Below, piece by piece: positions 11,418-21,700 of a DNA stretch of 64,000 bases. Numbering within the stretch: the first letter of the stretch is position 1; the number at the start of each line of letters is the position of its first letter. Under the pieces are notes generated by a model. It was not told where the DNA came from. It saw only the letters and a program-made list of their open reading frames with translations, and did no database searches. A program made the position numbers and the translations under genes. Location of the stretch: the NCBI GenBank assembly GCA_015039365.1, contig WION01000006.1, forward strand, positions 806,001 through 870,000, given 5' to 3'. This DNA is from Amanita rubescens. Its lineage: Eukaryota > Basidiomycota > Agaricomycetes > Agaricales > Amanitaceae.

Positions 11418-12035
11418 TCACATTAATTTGTTGGCCTTCCCATCCGTTTGGCAGGCTGAGCACGTATTCAACAGATTTCCAAAAGGCAGGACCGCCGGGT
11501 GAGGTTCTTTGATGTAGGTTTTGGTGGAGGCATAGAGGTAGTTGAGAAAATCTGCGAGGATTCGTTCCGCTGTCTTGTTCGATGGCAATAAAGGAATATC
11601 ATCGTCATGGATGTGGGACGAAGCCAGTGCCTTGGGGCGCAAATAAAGTTTCGAACCTAGTATAATTAACACCACTCATCGCCGTCGTTGTCATTGTTAC
11701 CGCGTACCATTCAACTCTGATATCTTCTGCTTCCTCCAGAAAATTATCCTGAGTGGCTTTAGCACCCACTGCGCGAACATTGGCCTCTTTGTCGTAGGAC
11801 AAGTTGGGATTTTGGAATCCCCACCGACTCTCTGCTTTGCTGGAAACCGAGTATTGGATAGGGTTGTATGCAGAGAACCTGAAAGAGGCGTGTACCCAGC
11901 CACTCCGTGTATTTCTGGCACAATATTGGGGTCCAATAACGCATAGGAGACACCGCTGTAGCATTTTAGCCCCCTGAAAACGGACCTCGCTGTTCTGGCG
12001 CCAAGAGAGCAGCGTGACTGAGGTGATGATAGCAC
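11418..12035 (-). pseudogene. Fragment of an Hsp70-like (HSPA12-type) ATPase gene
   Basis: Three minus-strand pieces in different frames follow the order of the N-terminal ATPase region of fungal Hsp70-like proteins: SGVSYALLDPNIVPEI, then QRVGGDSKIPT, then YDKEANVRAVGAKATQD and EEAED, then LYLRPKALASSHIHDDDIPLLP with ILADFLNYLY. Some breaks could be introns, but the rest of the ATPase domain is missing and the reading stops at about 11418. I call it a truncated relic. It shares orientation with the Fic gene upstream of it and lies between the two F-box copies. Confidence 0.55.
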
Positions 12036-12205
12036 AGGGTCTGGCTCAGACAGGAATCTACTCAGATCAACCGAAGTATATGTTCCGAGGCCACATGTTC
12101 AAGGCCGTTACTGCCCACACAACTGAATAAATATCTGACTGTAATCAGACAGAAACAGAATTGGTTTTTTCCCCAATTACCTGATGAGTATGATGCTCAG
12201 AACTT

Positions 12206-13861
12206 TTACAAAGACAAACGAGTGATCCCAAGATCAGCTGAAATCCGATACTGCGCATCTTCTGGCGAAGTTGGAGGTAAGGATTGTATGTAATTAATAG
12301 AGTCGAGCATCGAAGAGGCAAGTACATCCATGAGGGGCTGAAGATCTGGCGTAGTTTGTGCCTAGAAACATGGAGTTTCAAGTCGTTCGATCATTTACTT
12401 CCACAATAGCTTACTTTGAATATAGCCTGCAAGTATTCCTCCCGCTTGTGTGCACGGACATTGATGAAAGGGTAGCCAGCGTGAATGAGTGGCAGTGATG
12501 CAAGCAGGCGGGAAACACGGCCATTCCCATCCTGAGGTTTTCGGTGCATTTTATGAAATACGGTGAAAGGACACTCACTGTGAAAGGGTGGATACGTGCA
12601 AATGTAGCGTGAATCCAGGCGGCCACCGCAAACGGAGAGATGTCCTTCTCTTCCAGGAAACTCTGCAAACATACCTCAAAGATGATTTTTAAAAAATGGG
12701 GAAGCCACTTGCCCTCATCATGCCCACAAACAAGTTCATCTCAGACGGCACCATTGATTGATACGTATACTGCACGATCTTCTCGGGTGCCATGCTCGTA
12801 GTGATAAGACGCTTGCGGTAGACACCAGGGTGCGTCAGGTAAAATATTGTATTCTCCCCGTCCTACAGAGAGATAGATTCATTTTCGTTGCTAGATACTA
12901 ATAGGAGACATACATAGTGTGACCCGATTCTGCTTGACTGCACAGCAATTTTATGTATCTGACAGATAGTATCTTCATTTAATTGACTGGGATTTTTGAT
13001 AAAATTTGTCAAGAAATTGAGGCACTACGCAATTTCAGGCTCGATATGGCCAACCAAACATCTACTAACTCACTTTCTGCAGATCCCCCAGAATGGAAAC
13101 AATTTTTTGCGGTTCTTGGACACCTTCTGCCCTGACACGATCGATGGCTCCAGTGTAAAATCCAACTTTCACAAGGCGTGGAAGAGATTCGCCTCCAAGC
13201 GCAAAAACCTTCTCGATTTCGTTTGTCTCTATGCAAAGAAGACGAGCATAGCGACTAGACATTATACCCGTGCTGTCTTCAGAAAGCAGCCTGTCCCAAG
13301 CAGACTTGATCATCGAGGCTCCCGACGCATCGGAAAAGCTATAATGACCGATCTCTTTCGGAGGAGCCCAGGGAGAAACAATCACACCATCGGGAGGGTT
13401 AGCCCATTCATCATCTATAAATCGTTTCTACCAAGTCACAAGCGATATTCGAACGGGAACGATACCTTCTTCGGTCTCAAGGTTCTAAGGGAAAGAAAAC
13501 CCGGTTAGTGTCTAGTGATGGTATTTACGAAAGGAGATTTCGTTACCTTAACATACGCTCGAAGACCCTCTACATATCGCGCAAATTTCTCGTCCTGGAG
13601 CGGTGAAAGCAGGCGTAGAGCCTTCTCGAATTGTTCTAGTGCTCCGTGAATATCTTCGAGTAAGAGGTAGGCTTTCCCAAGTCTGGCAATCGCGAAGGGC
13701 CAGTCCGGGTAGGTAACATTGAGATTCTCGATTTTGTCTAGATACAGCTGAGGTTCAGCCGATTTCTCCGTGATGGAGTGCAAGTTCCGCTGCCATCTGG
13801 TGCTTAGTTTCTGATCACATTTGTCCTGCATCCGACGTGCGCAAGGATTAGTTGTGGCCAT
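12206..13861 (-). CDS. TPR-Fic domain protein (predicted AMPylase)
   Basis: Fic enzymes transfer AMP from ATP to protein hydroxyls; the TPR-plus-Fic layout recalls animal FICD/HYPE. Exon 1 (13861-13547) encodes a TPR-like pair (PDWPFAIARLGKAYLLLEDI, then ALEQFEKALRLL). Later exons carry FIDDEWANPPDG, GHYSFSDASG and RFARLL-type Fic elements. The active-site motif is split by an intron and reads HPFTDGNGRVSR, a perfect HxFx(D/E)GNGRxxR with catalytic His. The C-terminus ends ITRLSL at 12206. One intron (12712-12663) appears to be GC-AG. Near 13429 the frame gives TW, then TAG, then KRFIDDEW: this is either skipped by a longer intron (13546 to about 13430) or a real stop. No transmembrane helix or clear inhibitory helix was seen. 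The start is 150 bp from the divergent F-box copy 2. Confidence 0.68.
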
Positions 13862-14011
13862 GTAGAAGCTACTATACGTACTAGAGGACCACCTGAAGTC
13901 CAATCGGGCTTGAATGCGTAGAACATATCGAGATGGTTGAGTTACGGCAACAGGGAGTGAACGTTTAGCGTTTGCCGAATGTTCCGGTCCCCGGTTGGTC
14001 ACCGGTACTGA

Positions 14012-15694
14012 ATGGCACTTGTCAGGAATGGGCCACCGCTCTGCAAGGCCGTGACTAGTACTCATCGCGTTCTCTCATGCCCTGACCTAGTTAATCTGAT
14101 ATGCGGACAATGCGATAAAGCTACTCTCACCTCGCTAGCTCGCACTAAGCGGGACATCTCAGAAATTACTCTTGACGTTTTATGGCGTTCAATTCCGGAC
14201 ATTGGACCTCTCATACGTTGCATGCCCGAGGATCTTTGGGAGGAACGAGAAGAGCCTGGAAAATGTATCAAGCTGGTAATTACTCTGCTTCCTTGTATCC
14301 GTTCGGTTCGTTCATTGGACAGGCAGACACTCCGAAGATTAATTCTTTCAACCGACTGGGAGAGGTTTGAAATCAACGCTATGCGCATTAGGCAGCTCGG
14401 GGTTACGGACCCTTCAGTTATCGAATATGTTCTGGGCATAGACGTATACGGTGCGCTGGCTTGTGCATCTGTCGGAAGGACACCCCTACTTCCCCGCCTT
14501 GTGACCATTCGTTGGACACCACAGGCTGATGTTGAATATCCATACATCGGGCTTTTCCTCTCATCATATATTCAAAGCTTAGCCCTTGACATAACAGGGA
14601 AAAGCGATCCAGCTACTTCTGTCAAAGTGCGGCTCTCTCTTCTACCCCGACTGGTTTCAGTCTGCCCCCATATCTCGCACTTAACCCTGTGCAATAAATA
14701 TGGCCTAAACAAGCCGCGGCGGCAAGAAATTGAAAATGCCCTTTCTGCGATAAGACAGTGGTCATCGTTGCGCAGCTTGGAAATGGGGGGCCTCCCTGAT
14801 TTATCGACGTTATGCGTTGCTAAATTTCCCGTCCTACGAAAGTTAGTAGTTGGGAATCCCCATGAGACTACAGAAGAATGGTTGACTAGCGGGGAACTGT
14901 TGGCTATGCGTGCAAAAGGGTTCACAAAGCTGGAACATCTAGACATCAGATTTTCGACAGTCGAATTTTTGGCCAGGCTTTTTAGCTGTATGTCTGGAAC
15001 GCCTCTTCGGACATTGCGATTGGAGTTTGGCCGTGACCCCGAAAGAAACCAATTGTCAGAGTTGTTCATGGCAATGCGACGCGGTATTGCTCACAGTTCT
15101 CTACAACATCTTCGGATCAGCTACGATAGGAGCAGAACCGAACTCGTGCAAGAAGACCGTTTCATTACGCTTGCAGAGCTGTCGCCTCTGTTAGCATTTA
15201 CATATCTCTCAGAAGTGTCCATTGCAATCAACTACGACATTTGCATCGGCACCGAGGATTTGCAGGTCGTGGCCTTAAAATGGCCTCATCTTCAAACCTT
15301 GGAATTCATATCACTCAGACCCTCGGACTACTGGCCACAGATTACTATCAAAGATGTTGTGCGACATTTCCCGTCGCTGGAGAACCTGACAATATCCTTT
15401 GATGCTTCGGAAGTGTGTCTTACTAATGCGGAAAGGCCTGGAGATGGTGTGCGCAACGAGAAGCTCTGTAATCTTGGCGTCTTACGTTCACCTATTGACG
15501 AACCCGGCAATGTGGCTGCTTTGCTATCGGATATAGTACCAAATCTGCGCTTGATTGACGTATTCCAATACGATGAGGGTGATGTTCCAAATGACTTTGA
15601 AGAACTTGAACGAAAGTGGAAAGAAGCAGAGCGATATGTTGCACTTTTCTCATTGGTACGGATGCAGGAAAGGATGGGCCAAAGTTTACGTTGA
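14012..15694 (+). CDS. F-box/LRR-like protein, copy 2 (intact)
   Basis: A single uninterrupted frame of 560 codons. The N-terminal F-box-like region (about residues 20-65: HRVLSCPDLVNLICGQCDKA, then SEITLDVLWRSIPDIGPL) should bind Skp1. The rest shows irregular leucine-rich repeats typical of agaricomycete F-box families, with LRSLEMGGLPDLSTLC, LEHLDIRF and LQTLEFISL as examples, and an acidic, Lys/Glu-rich C-terminal helix. It probably selects substrates for an SCF ubiquitin ligase; substrates are unknown. The start is uncertain: similarity to copy 1 begins about 15 residues after the first Met. It is a same-direction paralogue of 9528-11148. Confidence 0.75.
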   Translation: MALVRNGPPLCKAVTSTHRVLSCPDLVNLICGQCDKATLTSLARTKRDISEITLDVLWRSIPDIGPLIRCMPEDLWEEREEPGKCIKLVITLLPCIRSVRSLDRQTLRRLILSTDWERFEINAMRIRQLGVTDPSVIEYVLGIDVYGALACASVGRTPLLPRLVTIRWTPQADVEYPYIGLFLSSYIQSLALDITGKSDPATSVKVRLSLLPRLVSVCPHISHLTLCNKYGLNKPRRQEIENALSAIRQWSSLRSLEMGGLPDLSTLCVAKFPVLRKLVVGNPHETTEEWLTSGELLAMRAKGFTKLEHLDIRFSTVEFLARLFSCMSGTPLRTLRLEFGRDPERNQLSELFMAMRRGIAHSSLQHLRISYDRSRTELVQEDRFITLAELSPLLAFTYLSEVSIAINYDICIGTEDLQVVALKWPHLQTLEFISLRPSDYWPQITIKDVVRHFPSLENLTISFDASEVCLTNAERPGDGVRNEKLCNLGVLRSPIDEPGNVAALLSDIVPNLRLIDVFQYDEGDVPNDFEELERKWKEAERYVALFSLVRMQERMGQSLR

Positions 15695-16007
15695 AATGTG
15701 TATATTCGAGTAATGTACGGACACGTCAGATAACGTTGGAGAAACTGAACGAGGGTGGTTAAACTGCTCTTGTTCGGTGTTCGGCCACTCTCACTCTCTT
15801 GTTGTGTGGGCTGGGCTTAAGACCTCCAGGTCGACCAAACGCACGTAGGTGACTAACCTATTACTATATAGAATTAGCAGTTTTAGCGCTATATTGCTGG
15901 AGATAATGAAGCATTTGGTATGCCGCATTGAGCTGATGATTATTCCCAGGAAACAGACTATCATTATCAATTACTAGATTTAAAATAGCATCATACTACA
16001 TTCCATC

Positions 16008-16896
16008 ATGATAGAACAACGTCGCGCTATTCATATCTCATTTGAGAACCTCTCCCGCGTCGACGGCACGGCCAGATTCGCTTTTGGTGAGCAGATGCGA
16101 GTACAAATCTACAGCCAGAAGCTGACTGTTGCCTGCGACAGGCAAAACCGCCGCGCTCGCCTCGGTATCCGGGCCCATTGAAGCCCGCCTGTCAGCAGAA
16201 AACCCATCTCAGGCAACGTTCGACGTACACTTGAGACCTCTTTCTGGTGTGCCAGCGACAGATGCACGCGCGTTGGCCTCGTCAATCCGATCGGCGCTCC
16301 TTCCTTCTCTTATCCTTACACACCACCCACGTACGCTCATCCAGCTCGTGCTGCAGGCTCTTTCTTCCCCAGCGTATTCCCAGTCGTATTGGATACAGCA
16401 CACACAAGCACAGAGTAAACCGACTCTCGCGGGGATAGGCGCAGATCATGCGCTTGCAGCAGCGTTTGTGAACGCAAGCACACTTGCGTTGCTCAAGGCG
16501 GGCTCTGTACCTATGCGCGGAACAGTTGCAGCGGCGTCTGTCGGTCTCTCTTCGACTGGCGAGCTTATCGTTGATCCAAGCGAAGATCAACTAATGGACC
16601 TGACTGCTTCGGGCTGCTTTGCCTTCCTTTTTGCCGATCAAGATGCTCAATGTGTATGGTCAAGCTGGAAAAATGCTCCCGCTTCTAATGGGAGAGGAGT
16701 CACGGGAATTGTTATCAGTCAGGCAAGAGAGCTGGCTTGCACGGAGGCTAGGGCAATACGGGACGAGATGAAGCGTCAGATCGTCAACATGGGTAAAAAG
16801 GAGCAGATTCGGATTCCTTCTCCACCGATTAAACACGAAAAAGTACAGAAAGTACATGCCATGGAATCTGAGGACGATGACAAGATGGAAATTTAG
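16008..16896 (+). CDS. RRP46: Exosome complex subunit RRP46 (RNase PH fold)
   Basis: Exon 1 (16008-16086) starts MIEQRRAIHISFENLSRVDG. A 55-nt intron removes 16087-16141, and exon 2 (16142-16896) completes the gene, giving about 277 aa. The fold markers of RNase PH-type exosome ring proteins are present: RVDGTARFAFGKTAALASVSGPIEAR, then THHPRTLIQLVLQALS, GADHALAAAFVNASTLALL and MRGTVAAASVGLSSTGELIVDPSE. Rrp46 is a non-catalytic part of the hexameric ring that feeds RNA to Rrp44 and Rrp6. The tail is acidic (ESEDDDK). It converges with a SNU66 pseudogene. A truncated second copy of its 3' half lies at 24478-24841. Confidence 0.88.
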
Positions 16897-16919
16897 TTGT
16901 CACATTCAATTCTATCGAG

Positions 16920-18535
16920 GTCCAGTTGAACTTCCACCACAATTCTCATCGCTTCTTCGCTGGTGATCCCATAGCCTCCTCTCATGCCTTTCTCTTCAAC
17001 CCAAATGTAACCCTACCCCTCTCCTTCTCACCCACAGGTGTTCCAGCCTGGGAGGCTGGCGCCTCAACTCCTGCCGCGGACGATATCCTGGAGAATCCTG
17101 CCTTGGTGCAGGTGATGCACCCGCGCTTCCGCCCGGTACAGGACTACCTCCATTCGACAGCGACTGCACTGGCACCTAGCGGCCTCCGCTACCTTCTGTG
17201 CCGCGTGCCTACTTTCTTTCTTTTTCTTCTTTTTCTTCTGTTTCTCCGTTTTGCCTTTTGCCAACGGCTGAACATCTATATAGTCGCCATCTTGTGGAAC
17301 AGCACCACATTGTGCGTGAGATGTAGCTGAGTAGTGTAAATGATGACACGTACCCTCTATTACCAACGGACAATACAAAATGTGCTTGTCCCGTTTTTTC
17401 TTGTTTCTGCTGGAATGCCTTATTCATACTTAGCGGGGTATCACCACTAGCCATTGCGAGTTGCTTCTTCCCTCTGCAATCATTTCCAGCCGTTTCTCCG
17501 TCTTCATCTTCCCCGATCCCTTTCCGTGGAACTTGTGCGACAATGCTTTCCACGCTTCTTTGGGTGTCAATGTCATGTCCCGACCAAATTCATCGTAATA
17601 AACGATATTGATATCAGGCCTGTAATTCTTAAATGCATCGAGGTTTTCACGGGCTTCATGCTGGTCTCGAGGCCGGTTCTCGTATTCCCGTTGAGCTTGG
17701 TCTTTATTGCCACCACGCGATTGCATTTTTTCCAAATCCCGCCGTGCTACCCTTCTCCGCTGTTCTGCCAGCCGCGACTGAATTTTCTCTCGCTCCGTTT
17801 GGTTGGCAGAAGGAGCCGCAAGAATCCCTTGTTTCCGCAGGATATTAAGGGTCGAGGTTTAACCACGATGGAAATAAGGCCGACAGAGCGAACGAGTTCC
17901 GCGGTATCATCAAAGGTCAGGCCAGATTCGTACTCCTCTTCTTGGGCGTCCTCCGCTACATCCAAGGTCAGTAAAGTTTCTAGATGCGTGGCTAGTTAGC
18001 ACGAACTCTTTTGTGCAAGTTGTTCTGGTGTAAACTTCTTTGTTTTATGTAGCTTTGCTCGTCGTAAATGCGTCAAAGCCGATTTAAGTTCATCGTCGTC
18101 CACGAAATTCACATTGAAGTCGTGCTCCCGTTCAACAGGAACGATTGGTTTCTCGTCGACATCCATTTCGTCCCCATTAGGCTTCTCATCCGCCTCTGTA
18201 AGGAATTCTGCACGATGGACGCTCCTTCAACATAATTAGTTGAGAACGTACGAAAGTGACAGAAACATACCCCGAGTATTTTGAATCCGACATTCAGAGT
18301 CAGATGATTCAACGTTCTCTAAACACATAATTGAAGGGGTCGTTAGAGTGATGGAAAGTTGGGGTGGTGCACATCAGACTTATTGACTGCTGCTGCTTGT
18401 TGCATCTCGTCATCTTTCTTTACTTTGGTTGAAGTGACGGAACTGCCAATCAACGTAAAAAACTGGAGAGATTCGGAGAGAATAGAGAACTTACGACTTC
18501 CAGAGTAACTTCCAAAAGCTCGTCATACTTTGGGC
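16920..18535 (-). pseudogene. SNU66 pseudogene (left block copy)
   Basis: DNA closely matching the intact SNU66 gene at 24860-26880, in the same orientation relative to RRP46. Recognisable pieces include NIVYYDEFGR, LTPKEAWKALSHKFHGKGSGK and EKMQSRGGNKDQ. Lesions against the intact copy: loss of about 30 bp near 17180, several indels near 17460-17480, a 6-bp insertion in the EFGR-ELTP region (about 17565), loss of about 290 bp at the junction near 17858 (the acidic segment is gone), and a missing 5' third beyond 18535. No long frame survives. At 18535 the similarity stops and joins a scrap of another gene. Confidence 0.85.
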
Positions 18536-18539
18536 TCGT

Positions 18540-18615
18540 TCCTGCGCTTTTTCATCGTCTATTTTCTTCTTGATGTACTCGAGCAGTACTGATATCCCAC
18601 TATGGTCCTCTGGAG
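18540..18615 (-). pseudogene. Scrap copied from the Met/Gly/Asn-repeat gene
   Basis: Bases 18545-18586 closely match 2092-2133 (the region encoding [11 protein letters not shown]), and 18588-18613 match about 2231-2258, with the sequence between them missing. The two source segments are about 100 bp apart in the first gene. The scrap abuts the broken 5' end of the SNU66 pseudogene, so it marks a rearrangement junction. It has no coding capacity. Confidence 0.5.
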
Positions 18616-18705
18616 GGCACACATGGCAGGCGCAGCGAGCCAAAGTCGTGTCGCCTTTTGTCACGGGATTGATGCGGTCTGATCAGAATCAGATGCCTTG
18701 CGCCC

Positions 18706-21700
18706 ATGGACAACCGATCCTCGTCCACTGCAGCAAAGAAATCGAAGAAAAGCGGAGGCTTAAAAAAATTCTTTCGAGATAGGATTAAGTAAGCGACCCA
18801 AATCACTAACTGACGCCTCTGCTAGCCAGTTAAATTCGACGCGGGTTTCTGTCTCTTCAGCATCTAGCGCTCACGATCTTGTTCCAGGAAATAACACAGG
18901 AAGTGCAGAGCCAACAGCTTCCGGTAAGTATGTTAGCGTCATCTACGACCACTCAACCTCCCTCGTATCAAGGTGAGATTACAATGCGCTGAATGTTCAC
19001 ATCTAAGAGATTGACCTCGGACACGTCTCAAAGGGCACGGCAGCGAAACCAGTCTTGCTTCGACTCCTGCCATATGTAGTTCAACATCCCTCTCTTCAGC
19101 ACCCGGCACCTCGGGAAACAAATCTTCAACCGTGGCGGATCGTCAAGCGCAAGACTCCTTCCCGAAATCGACTGCCAAAGATATACTTGCAGTCGCTTGG
19201 ACCAGTATGGAAATGTTGCTCAAGAAGGTCGAGGGATGTCTCTGTGGAACCTATGCGAAGGTGCCCATTGCCGCTCTCAACGCCATCATCGACATAAAAA
19301 ATGTACATTGTCAGTCTCAATGGACCACACACTTACTGACTCTCTGCTTCAGGCGGTTAAAGACAACAAGGGCGCCATCGAAACGCTCATCATACAGACG
19401 GCCGAAAGACTCCTCGCCGTGGATAAGGCCGTGGACCAAGGTATCCCCGACTCTGCAAAGCCACGAATGACGGACTTCGCCAGGTAGGCCATTCAGTTAC
19501 CAAAATCAGAGACAATAACCAATGTGCTTGCAGGATCCTTCGGGATGAAATCCGCCGGCTAGAGCAAATGGCGTCGAAATGGACACTTGTACGGGTATTA
19601 GAGAACGAAGCAGACAGGAAGGCCATAGAGGACATATTCAGACGGATTGATGAAGCCACGAAGACTTTCCAGGTCAACCCAAACCTCTTATCAGATTAAC
19701 AACTTGCTCATCCGTCACATCCAGCTCGACATCGCCTGGACCACCGAGAGACAGGTGAATATTATACTCTCTGAAATCAAGGTAAATATCAAAATCTTCT
19801 ACTAGGACGAGCACTGATCATCCACCAGCTAATGCAGCCTCTTGACCGTGTTCGCGCTCGGAAGGCGATCTACAACGCAGACTTGGGGGCTGGGGCGGCA
19901 GTGACCCGCGAATCATGCACCGAAGAAACGCGCGAGGAAATTCGAAAGAGTATAATTGCATGGGCCAACTCGCCGGACGGTCCACCTGTCTTCTGGCTGA
20001 CCGGCGAAGCTGGCTCCGGCAAGACGACCATCGCATATACTATTGCCCAATACTTCGACAGGCTTGAGAAGAAAGAACATGCTGAACGGCACACCGTCTT
20101 GGGCGGCAACTTTTTTTGCTCCCGCCAATTTGAAGAGACAAGACGACATATCCACATTATTCCTACCCTTGTATACCAGCTCGCTCGAAAGTCGGGATCG
20201 TACGCCCACGCATTGCACGAATCGGACAAGTTCGACTCGGTCGACAAGTTGACCGAGCAGATGGAGGACCTCTTTGTTGGTCCATGGCAGCATTCCGAAC
20301 CCCAACGTCATGCGGAGCTCCCACCTTACCTCATCGTCGTTGACGCATTGGACGAGATCGAGGCCGATGGAGGGTCTACGTTTCTCCAAGATATAATCAA
20401 GTCAATCAACCGAGGTCACCTACGAGGAATCAAGTTTCTTGTCACAAGCCGACCAGACCCTCGTGTCGTCGAACTCTGCAAGCGCGAGCCCTTCTCGTCC
20501 AACGCTATCTATCGCCTGCAAGATGTGCCGGTTGAGCGTGTAGGATCAGACATCATCAAGTATCTGCGTGTCAAGCTTCCAAACTTCGTGGGCAAGCCAG
20601 AAGAACTGAAGACCATGGCACAGCTGGCGGACGGTCTTTTTATTTCCGCCGCAACCATCGTGAGATATTTGACACCACGTCCACGAATCACAGTAGATGA
20701 GCAGTGCAAACTACTGAGCAAGCTGCAATCACCTTCAGCGAGTGATGCACGACAACCGTTACTCATTGATGAGCTATACCAGCAAATCCTGCGTGATGCC
20801 TTTTCTGGTCTCGACGACGACCTCTTCAATTCTCGTCTGCGCATCCTCCATACCTTCCTCTGTACATCCGAACGCACATCGGCATCTCTTGCTGCTGCCC
20901 TCCTCTCTGAATCTGAAGCAGTTGCAATCGCCGTCTTGAACGAACTTTACGCAGTTCTCTATTGCAAAAATGATCAGGTCCTTTGGTACCACGCATCATT
21001 TCCCGACTTCATCTTCAGTCAGACACGATCAACATTCGAGCTCGACGGTCGTCGGATTTCCATGTCAATTGACAAGGCTCACCACCATGCTCTTCTCACA
21101 AAATGTTGCTTCGATGTCATGAAGTCACTGCGTTTCAATATCGGTGACATCCCATCGTCGTTTGTGCTCGATGCTGAGGACCCAGAGCTGGCGAAGCGGA
21201 TTGACACGAATATCAAAGCTGTTGTGAGGTACGCCTCTCGGTACTGGGCTCATCATTTGGCCCTGACCGATGAAACGAACGGTGGTGGCCAGGACCTCCA
21301 TGATTGTATCACAGGCTTTCTGCGTATCCGGATTCTGTTCTGGATCGAGGCGATGAACCTACTTGGATCCAGTGGTCAGTGTACCACAATGCTTCAACGT
21401 GCGCGCGAGTGGGTCTTGAAGGTGGGATGCTGTCGCTTCGGATGCACAGTTTCTAACGCTGGTCAGTCAGAACGCGAACAGGCAATCGGAACTTGCTGCC
21501 AACATTGCTGAAGCAGCGAATTTCGCTACTTACTTCAGTGCAAATCCACCAGCTTTGTCTACACCACACCTGTACATCTCAGCATTGGCAACCTGGTCGA
21601 CAGGGTCCACGCTCTCTCAACAATGGAGAGAGCAGTTCCCTCACATCCCTTCCTTCACTCATAGGAAGGCCACTGACGTGCCACTGATGGCTATACAAAC

